Of a DNA stretch of 64,000 nucleotides, positions 56,101 through 64,000 are shown one piece after another; the first letter of the stretch is position 1, and each line of letters begins with the position of its first letter. Location: NCBI GenBank assembly GCA_943737045.1, contig CALSFV010000225.1, positions 930,001 to 994,000 of the forward strand, in the 5' to 3' direction. This DNA is from Parapristionchus giblindavisi (Eukaryota > Nematoda > Chromadorea > Rhabditida > Diplogasteridae). The translations under genes were made by a program, and so were the position numbers. Under the pieces are notes generated by a model. That model worked only from the letters and a program-made list of their open reading frames with translations, was not told the DNA's origin and did no database searches.

Positions 56101-59100
56101 GTTTTCAAGGACTCAGCCCAAATAAATACCCATTTTGTGATAAGGGAAAAAATTTGAGCCAAATCGGTGAGATCGATATCCTGTCGACTGTATAAAATAC
56201 TCTTCTTTATTTAGTTCGAGTAGCAGGCATCAGCCACAATGAATTTCTATGTTTAGAGAGAGAGAGAGAAAGAGAGTCCAAGCGAGATAGTACTTAGATC
56301 AGAGAGAGCCCGAGAAGGGAACGGACGAAAGGGTGGTTGATCGATAGAATACTTCTGCGTTTTACCAGCGAATAGCAAGGGAATTACATAAGGACATATT
56401 ATACGGACTAGTCCTGGAAGCTCACTGAGCCCGTGTCTTAAAATTTCTTGAAATGAAATGAATGAAATGAAATATCAAATTGAAATTTGTTTAGATTGAT
56501 TTATTTACAACATTGGACACTCTTGTTATACCACGTACAACGAATTTAACTGTGGAAATTCTCTATACTTTACTAAAGGTTTGCTCTCTTCGATCTTCCT
56601 TGGATCACGTTTGAACGAGTTTGTGGCGCCAATGATGATATATCACACATGATGATTTGGGCGGGGGGTTTACTTTAAATCAGGAAAAGAACAAAATGCA
56701 CAAAACGAAGTAAGAACTTAAAAAAAAAACAAAAAAAAGATTTCGAAAAAAAGATTTAAACGAAGCAAGTTGGCCCCTTAATTTGACTATATCAATTCTA
56801 TTCGTTTAATATGAGAGAAGAATTTCTATACTTTTGAACATCAACTCATAAAATAATTTCGAAAATTACCGATTTTCTTCAGGGACTTCCTCAACTTCTC
56901 CACCTCGACGTCTCTTCGTGTCCTCTCCTTTCTAACATATCTTGTCTCAGTCAAGCCAAGCAATTGATGAAGCTTGGGCTTTGCGAACTTCATTTGAGCA
57001 TGAATATTGAAGAGCTAACATATACTTTAGCCAGTTTGAAGGATATTAGAGTCCTTGATATTGGAAAGGCCACGAACTATGGGTATGCTCATGTTTTTAC
57101 GGCACTAGGTCGGATGAGAACCGATGAATGATAACTATTTGAATACTTTGTATGTTCATTAACGCTTGTCTCTCATACGCAAATACTTCTCATCCACTCG
57201 GTTCTCATTCATCGGTTTTCATCCGATTAATGAGCGTCGTTTGCAGATCACGTGACCAGTGCAGACATATGAAAGGCAAAAATAGATAGATGATTGTGCT
57301 TTCAGGATCAACTTAACTTCAATAATTTGCGAGAGTATGCTCAAGGAAAAAGCATCACCATGGCTTAAACTCGCATGCATCGACATTTCTGATGTACATG
57401 AAAGTCGGAGTTCGATTGGTATGGAGCATATGAAGCTTATTACGGAAGGACATGAGAAACTGCAGGCTGTGTGTCTGATAGGTTAGTGACTCTAACTTTG
57501 CTCAGACCTCCCTCTTCGTTTTTGTTTCCTTGGTGTTAATTTTCCGGAAAAAGCACTCGGAAAAAGCGGTGTTAATTTTGTCCTCTTGTAAATAGCGTTG
57601 TAAAAAGCATATATCTCGGTTCCCTAACAATTTAGAAACTTAAAACTTGGTTTTTGGATTAGAAACCACGAAAAAAGCGTATAAACGATGTTTCAAGTCT
57701 ATAGCTATACAAAGAACGGAGATATTTGCAATTTACATTATTTCTTTGGAAAACTCGAAAATCCATGTAAAAGCAAGTAACTCCGTTCTTAGTAGAGCTA
57801 GATACTTGAAATTTCGGTTATAATCTTTTTTCGTGGTGTCTAACACAAAAACCAAGTTTCAAGTGTCTAACTAGTAAGGGAACCGAGATATTTGCCTTTT
57901 ACAATGCTATCTAGAAAAGGACAAAATTAACACCCTTTTTCTTTTCCCGAGTGCTATTTACGGAATAATAATAATATTAATATTTATCATTTCTTACAGA
58001 GAGGTTACTTATGAACATGGTATGACTCTTTTTTCTCCATGTACTAATCTCCCTTTTAGGAACGCAGCTCGAAAAGAAAGATTGTTCATCATATCCTTGG
58101 ATAAAGGAGAGTGTTCAGATCTGTAATGAATGGAATGATTCAACCTCCTTGAATACCTTCAATTACTACATTAAACAAAGCAGACATGATAACGATATGT
58201 TCGAATCAATAAATATGCTCTGGAGGGTAATATATTCATATTGTTTAGAGAATTTCAACTATTATTAATTTATTGGTCTTTATAATAATATTACAGAGTA
58301 ATGATAATGAATTTATTAATCCATCCAAAGTGAATGCCAGCGTTGAAGCATGCCTTGATGTAATGAGGCAACCTCGTGATTATCGGGTCGCAGAAAGAGC
58401 CATGGAGTTCATTGCTGAATTGGATGAGTAAGCTTGGATGAGTATTTCAAAATTAGCAGTCTTTTAAAAATGCGTTAATGACTTGACGTTTACTTTATTT
58501 CTGAAGTTTAAGAGATATGTCTCAGTGAACATATTTTACTTATAGCTTGACACTTGAACAAAAAGTGGTATGAAACAACCGCGCCCAAATCGCGCACTGT
58601 TGTAGTATGGGGTAGTATGAGCTCGCAGACGGAGTTTGGGTTTTTTTCCTGCTCCCTCGCATGATATGCAGTAATAAGTAGGTAAGTTCTACCAAGTGTC
58701 ATCCCGATCCAAAACCGTAAGAACCAGAATTTATTTTAAAAAAAACATAATTGTTTTATTTTTAGTACAATTGTCTCTCGGTGAGGGTAATTTTTTATTC
58801 CTTGAGTACTCATTACTGTAATTACTTTATTCTATAATATGACACAGCGTTCTCATGACTTTCAAAGCAAGAACGACCGCTCAACATACAAACTCTCTCG
58901 AATACAATGGTCTCTCCTTTGTCTTGCTTTGGAAGAAAAATGGCTTGGACCAGAATACTGTGATGATAAGGCACGTCTGTCTGTCTGTCGGTCCGTCACA
59001 CTTCACCCTTTTCATTCACTTTCTTTTGCATTTCTCTCTGCAGTGCGGTCGGGAGAACTATTCTCTCATTTAGCATTTCATCTTCGTCTGACTCGGTGGT

Positions 59101-62100
59101 GCGGTCGGTAATTGAGCCCGCTCTGGTGTGATGTTGATCCATTTTTGTAAAACACCAATCAATATTTTTTATTTCTTTTTATTTCTTTGACGAAGTTTAG
59201 GTTATCGGAAAAGTCAATGATCATGGCTATCAACATATTTTTTATTAGCTTGTTCAATTCATAACACGGAATGCGGCACGCCGTGTGACGCCTAAACCGT
59301 CGCGGCATGACGCCTTTAGAGTCACAATCGAGCGGGAATATATTCTCAAACATTCTCTCATATGAAAGTGTGAACGGTCTTGTCTGGCAAACAAATCACC
59401 CGGGTTCGAAATTCATGGTATGTAAACCGTGGCTCTGGTTAATCCGTGGGATAGTCCAACCCGCAATTTTTATGAAGAATATGAGGCAAAATTGATTCAT
59501 AGATTGTCTGTTCTCATAAAAATTTCGGTGAAGTATTCTTTTTTTCGGCTATACACCCGCCATTGTGTATCAAAATGCGGAAACCGCAAACGTTTGAAGC
59601 TTCGGGATATACAGAGACCATCATTGGTATCTGTCATTCAAAACACCATCGTAAAAATCATTGTATCATGAACGGTGTGAATGGAAACAATTCTGAATGG
59701 ATCAGGCCGATCAAACGAGATAGTGAGCGATCTGGCCAATTTCGTTATTTTTCATTGTTTTCATTGTTTTTCTTTCCTTCGAATCTATTATATTAAAGGA
59801 AATCAGGGTAACATATTGCCAACATAAAATCATTTCTTTCATGTATAGCGAAAATGACCTGATCGGTCACAATACCATTTGATCGGCCTGTTCTATTCAG
59901 ATTCATTCACACCGTTCATGATACAATAATTTCATTCGATAAATGATTTGGTTTTAGATGTACTGTACCTAATCATCAGCAACATTTTTAATTAATATTT
60001 GTAAACGTAGTATACGTATCAATGCCGCATTAATAAGTGATATGATAATACCGCAAGAGAAAACTGTGCCCGCATAGAGCTTATTCACATTTTCTAGTTA
60101 GTATAGTAACATGCGCTAAGGAACATTCGTGATAGGTTGCCTCCTTAAAAAAGAAAAAAAAAACTAATTCGCCCGTTTATAGCGAACTGATTGGAATATG
60201 CGTGCGCCGCATCGTGTATATCGGAATGCAAATGCGGAAATTTTTATATTCGGCTCTTTTCATATCTTTTCTTTCCGAAAAGCATTGCCATATTACTAAT
60301 CAGATATTCAGACAACAAGCTAATGATAAAAGGAAACAATAATATAATACCGAAATCGAATGAAAAAAAAATTAAATGATTGCCGAATTTCCGCATTTGC
60401 ATTACGGTTTCGATCCAGTTCACGATAAAAAAGGCGTGCATCGAAAAATCATTGGATATGAATCGCCAGAATCATTCTGAATAATTCGGGTGATTCATGA
60501 TCCAAAACAGTTATTTATGTGTTTTTAAAAATTCTGGGTCTCACGGTTTTGGATCGGGATGACACTTCAGAATTTACCTGCTTATCACTGCAAATCGTCG
60601 TATACACATATCGAACGATTCCGTAAACTTGGAAATTTTGATGTCATTTTATCGAACTTAAATTATTTAGCGAGGTGCAGACATGACGAACCCCCCATAC
60701 TATAGCTGTAAACGATTTCCCTAAAAAATCGTTTCATATCATTTATTGTCCAAGTGACAAGAGAATGTCACTAGAGCCAAATAGTCTCTAATAGAAGAGT
60801 GGCACCACTTTTCCCTTTAAAGAAGGAGACCCTTGATTTGCCATGACTGAATCCCGCCTCGATGATCATGTCGAATATTATTTATATTATATGGTAAATG
60901 ACGTAAGGGACAATGAGAAAATGAGAGAGCCAAGTATGCAAATCGGATGGGCACTCTATACATTCCTTGAAAGTTGTACATTCAATTTCAAATTTCCATA
61001 GTTAGTTGTAAGCATATCGGGAATCAATATCTGATATGTCTTTCGATTCGTGCGATGAATCTCTATCATTTTATCTGAACAGTCTTGTTGGCCTGATAAA
61101 AATGCTTAAAAATCAAATGCTCAATTCTTGTGTCACTTTAATAAATTATGATCATGCAGGAACAAACAGCTCAGTACGCTGGAGAGCACCAAACAGTTAT
61201 GCTTATGCTTTGAGCGCTGTCTGAACATTGCGGAAGGCCGAGGAATAATGAGTATACTGGATACGGTAATTGATATTTTAATTCAATTAATGATAATTGT
61301 CCCATGGCTTTCCATCAACATATCAAATCTTTAAATTTAGAGTTGCTCACAGTTGGCACGCGATCTTTGGAAACGTTGCTCATTTGGCATCGATCGCGTA
61401 TGTTCCATTGTCTTGAATTATACACTAGAGCATCGCAAATTCAAAGCGTAAGTCACTTTATTCCAATATTACCTTCCCGCAGAGTCTGCTTTTGTGCGTG
61501 TAATTCTCCCACCTGTTTTCCCTATGTTTTACTAATTAGAAATGTATATTTGATGAAATAAATAGATAAATAATGAGGGAAGGTGAAAATCTGTTGCCCA
61601 TATTTGGGCAAGTTTACACTCTGTCTAGTCGCTCTTTTCTCTTGAAATGCACGTCGTGAATCGATTATTCATCTTCTCAAGCGATCGGGGGGAGATCCGG
61701 GGTATCACGCAGCCAAAGGAAGACTCTTCGGGACAGTGGAAAAATATACTTTCTCTTCATTTTAAAAGCTATAATCATGATTGTGTTTAGCATGCATTCT
61801 GTTCTGTATGAAGTTGGACACATCATCAAAAGGAAGCCCAAAGCCTTATCATACTTCACTGATGAAAGACTTATGACCTTGATAATCAATAAAGCACGTT
61901 GGAAATACGAAAATTTTAGATCTTCTGCTATCCTCGATCCAATCTGCCATCTGCTGAGTAATTATTTATATTTATTTATTTGTTTATTTGGCTGGGCAGC
62001 TTAAATTGCACATTGATATTAAGGACGACTACGAGATTAAGCGTTCTTTATGATAATAGCGTAATAGTGTAACCTGAATCTCTTGGTTCCTCTTCTTTAA

Positions 62101-63840
62101 AGACGGAGTCCCTCGAATATTTTCGAATATTAATATTTTCGCGAACAAACTGTGAAGACTAAGATATAGCAAATATATTAAACACAAGCATAGGACAGAG
62201 CATTCGAAAATTGTAGCAATATTCATTCAGCAGCACATTTTGGCGATATTCTATTATTTTGAAGGACGCAAAATTAGATATTACTAATTTACATTCGCTA
62301 GAGTTGCGTGCCAAGGATGTGCGTGTCTTCACTTTTAAACCAAATCATAATGATTTGGAAAAGAAACTTATATATGTTATATTTTTGTTTAGAAATTCCT
62401 GTGTGTCTATTGTAGATTTATCGGCTGAGTCGTCTTTCCAATTTCTTCGGAACAGGGGCCTCGAGCTTTTGTTCAGAATGGTACAAGATGGGCCGATCGC
62501 CCTCAAATCGGATGAACTCGTAAGTTGTTTATTATTATAGTTACATGCGTATTTTTTCTATTTCTTTATAATTTCGCAAGAATTTTCAGATTCTATTGAC
62601 GGTATACAAAGTTGTGATGATGCCAGAGAGCCATGATGCCCTTCTCAACTTTTTTCGTATGGATTTCTTCGAGTAAGGAAGACCTAAGGAAGATTAAGAA
62701 ACAAATTTCAAAAAGTCATCTCATAACATGCTCTTTCATGTTCTCTTTTCTCCTTCTCATTTTCAACTTTTCCAAGCACATAGAAAAGATAAATAGAAAT
62801 AATATTAATAATAATACAATCATAATACTCATAATCAGATGTTTGAATCCATGTATGATCATGGATAATTTGTGCAAATAATTGCACGATCTTGCATGAA
62901 ATATAGTCGGACCATACATAATTTTACTTATATCCGTGATCATACATGGATTCAAACTCCTGAGCATAATATAATTGAATCATCTAACTCCCGCACGGAA
63001 ATCTTTGAGTCTATATATTTCAAGCCAGAGCCATATTTTATTGTTAAATAGATAATTTTTTTTTCTTCAGAAGTATTATAGAATTGCAAAAGTTTTTCAT
63101 ACACCACGCAAATGCAGAACTTATTAAACTTCTCTGCTGTTGAGAAAAACGCACTCCAAAATTTAAAATGCATATAATTTCATTTTTGCTGAAAGCTCAA
63201 TGAAATGACGAGAAAACGCCATAAAATTCGATAAAATAGGCGAAAATGCCATGTCGCGCGAAGAAGAGGCGGAGTATTGCGCGGCAAAAGAGCGGAATTT
63301 GTATTGTTCGAACAGTTTTAATTCTATAATACCCACAAAACGAAATGTATCATGCACTGATTTTTTACCACGTTTTTACAAAGCTATTTTTCTCTGCCCA
63401 TTTTTAATTTATTCTTTTATTTTTTGAAACCCTTCGTAAACAAGCATTTGTAAATCGATGAAATATATTAAAAGCTTTGAAAATTTCATAAATCGCACCG
63501 TAAAATCGCGAAAAGATTTCTGGCTGTTGATTAGGTTACGATATTTGACAAAGCTTTCTCTCCCTTTAATCACGGAATTCTTTAGAACGATGTGGATGAG
63601 AAATCCGACTCGTGAAAGCCAATATCTAATCATGGGCATTCTGTCCTTTTTGATTGCATCCCCGCTACATTCCGATAACCTGCAATTCCGACAGAGGATT
63701 GATCATTATTTGGTCAGATTTCTTTGATCTTTGATCTTTCGAGTACATTTGACAATCAATAAAAATTTTTAGGAAAAACATTTGGATGGCTGTCCCGTTG
63801 AAGAACTTCCCAAGACCAAATACATCAGCATAATCTTTCG
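53129..63840 (+). CDS. zyg-11-like: ZYG-11/ZER1-family substrate receptor, copy B (exons 1-16, partial)
   Basis: Exons: 53129-53323, 54320-54413, 54645-54710, 54806-54841, 55226-55323, 56883-57082, 57306-57481, 58060-58226, 58297-58427, 61160-61265, 61341-61447, 61713(or 61737)-61957, 62416-62519, 62590-62672, 63586-63712, 63773-63840. All lengths, phases and splice dinucleotides equal those of copy A and the frame is open; exons 17-18 lie beyond the window. Domain layout and presumed role in a CUL-2 ligase are as for copy A. Differences from A are mostly amino-acid changes: six in exon 1 (G to R, Q to K, R to T, N to K among them) and four in exon 8 (two E to K, N to S, D to H). Others include P to K in exon 13 and C to R in exon 14, giving a net gain of basic residues. 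Exons 2-4 and 9 are identical. Introns are shorter because several copy A insertions are absent. Confidence 0.8.
53701..54016. mobile_element. TTAA-MITE with - strand tRNA-like segment, copy B intron 1
   Basis: Counterpart of 13880-14184. Left TTAA at 53697-53700; the right TTAA has become TTAC. The tRNA-like segment is at 53832-53900. Confidence 0.7.
55441..56182. mobile_element. Foldback element, copy B intron 5
   Basis: Counterpart of 15650-16388. Confidence 0.6.
56184..56404. mobile_element. Short TIR element, copy B intron 5
   Basis: Counterpart of 16390-16612. Directly followed by the uninterrupted site of the 16621 insertion. Confidence 0.55.
58694..60567. mobile_element. Element with about 38 bp TIRs, copy B intron 9
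   Basis: Counterpart of 20123-22960 without the composite TA insertion, but carrying the 58843 insertion. Tips AAGTGTCATCCCGATCCAAA and complement. Confidence 0.65.
58843..58962. mobile_element. 120 bp CACAG...CTGTG element, copy B only
   Basis: Tips CACAGCGTTCT / AGAATACTGTG with ATGA duplicated at 58839-58842 and 58963-58966. Copy A has a single ATGA (near 20270). Nearly identical to 45305-45428, so a recent move. Confidence 0.8.
60834..61088. mobile_element. Truncated TTAA-MITE, copy B intron 9
   Basis: Counterpart of 23213-23501, with the right terminal 38 bp or so deleted. Confidence 0.65.
62839..62957. mobile_element. 117 bp MITE, copy B intron 14
   Basis: Counterpart of 25263-25379. 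Confidence 0.65.
63125..63330. repeat. Dispersed repeat copy, copy B intron 14
   Basis: Counterpart of 25545-25745. Confidence 0.65.
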
Positions 63841-64000
63841 GTATTTTGTTTGTTTATTTAAAAAAATTTTTATCAATCACATTAATAATGAATGGGGAAA
63901 AACAGGAGTGATGGAGTTCCCAAACTTTAAGAGATCTCGGTTGTTGAGTCGAAGACCTATAAAGTGTTAAATATAACAAAAAAGCGTTAACGCACGCACC

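Larger units (their letters stand above)
52010..64000 (+). repeat. Segmental duplicate of 11.45-26.4 kb (copy B segment)
   Basis: From about 52010 to the window end the order and sequence follow the copy A segment with roughly 2-3 percent differences in introns by eye, apart from named insertions. It is in direct orientation about 40 kb downstream and continues past the window end. Confidence 0.9.

Overview
Organism and overall picture. This is AT-rich eukaryotic DNA with spliced genes, compact splice acceptors ending in TTNCAG, and very dense small DNA transposons. The only gene family recognised with confidence is the ZYG-11/ZER1 family, the substrate receptors of CUL-2 RING ubiquitin ligases. 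An ATG placed directly behind a TTCCAG acceptor suggests spliced-leader trans-splicing. A nematode is the best guess. A diplogastrid is possible, but nothing here proves the genus. Most of the window is repeats; classic single-exon genes are absent.

Layout. 1-2120: a palindromic TTAA-flanked foldback element with a small tRNA-containing MITE nested in one arm. 2751-7829: a 5.1 kb element with 176 bp terminal inverted repeats that appears to carry a spliced gene of unknown function. 7830-11400: gene-poor DNA, GC palindromes and a 640 bp hexanucleotide satellite. 11.4-28.4 kb: ZYG-11-like gene copy A, 18 exons at 13311-27943, its introns packed with mobile elements. 28.4-40 kb: long inverted repeats, a broken Maverick/Polinton-like gene and a row of TTAA-flanked foldbacks separating small coding fragments. 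40.6-43.9 kb: a foldback with an 8 bp target duplication (hAT-like) that has swallowed a dead mariner. 43.9-51.7 kb: more foldbacks, and between them the 3' end of a third ZYG-11-like copy (C, a pseudogene). 52.0 kb to the window end: ZYG-11-like copy B, a direct duplicate of the copy A segment, exons 1-16 present and 17-18 beyond the end.

How it fits together. The ZYG-11-like genes form a direct tandem array (A, remnant C, B). Copies A and B keep every splice site and an open frame, yet differ mainly by amino-acid-changing substitutions. The residues that form the N-degron pocket in ZYG11B/ZER1 look largely replaced, which suggests receptors with changed or lost specificity. Because A and B are recent duplicates, and because foldback arms are internal duplicates, the window contains its own empty sites. 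These give exact boundaries and target duplications for several transposon families: TTAA for the tRNA-bearing MITEs and one foldback family, TA, 4 bp, and 8 bp for others.

Limits. Exon structures were worked out by hand from splice signals, phase and remembered similarity to human ZYG11B. No alignment or database search was run.
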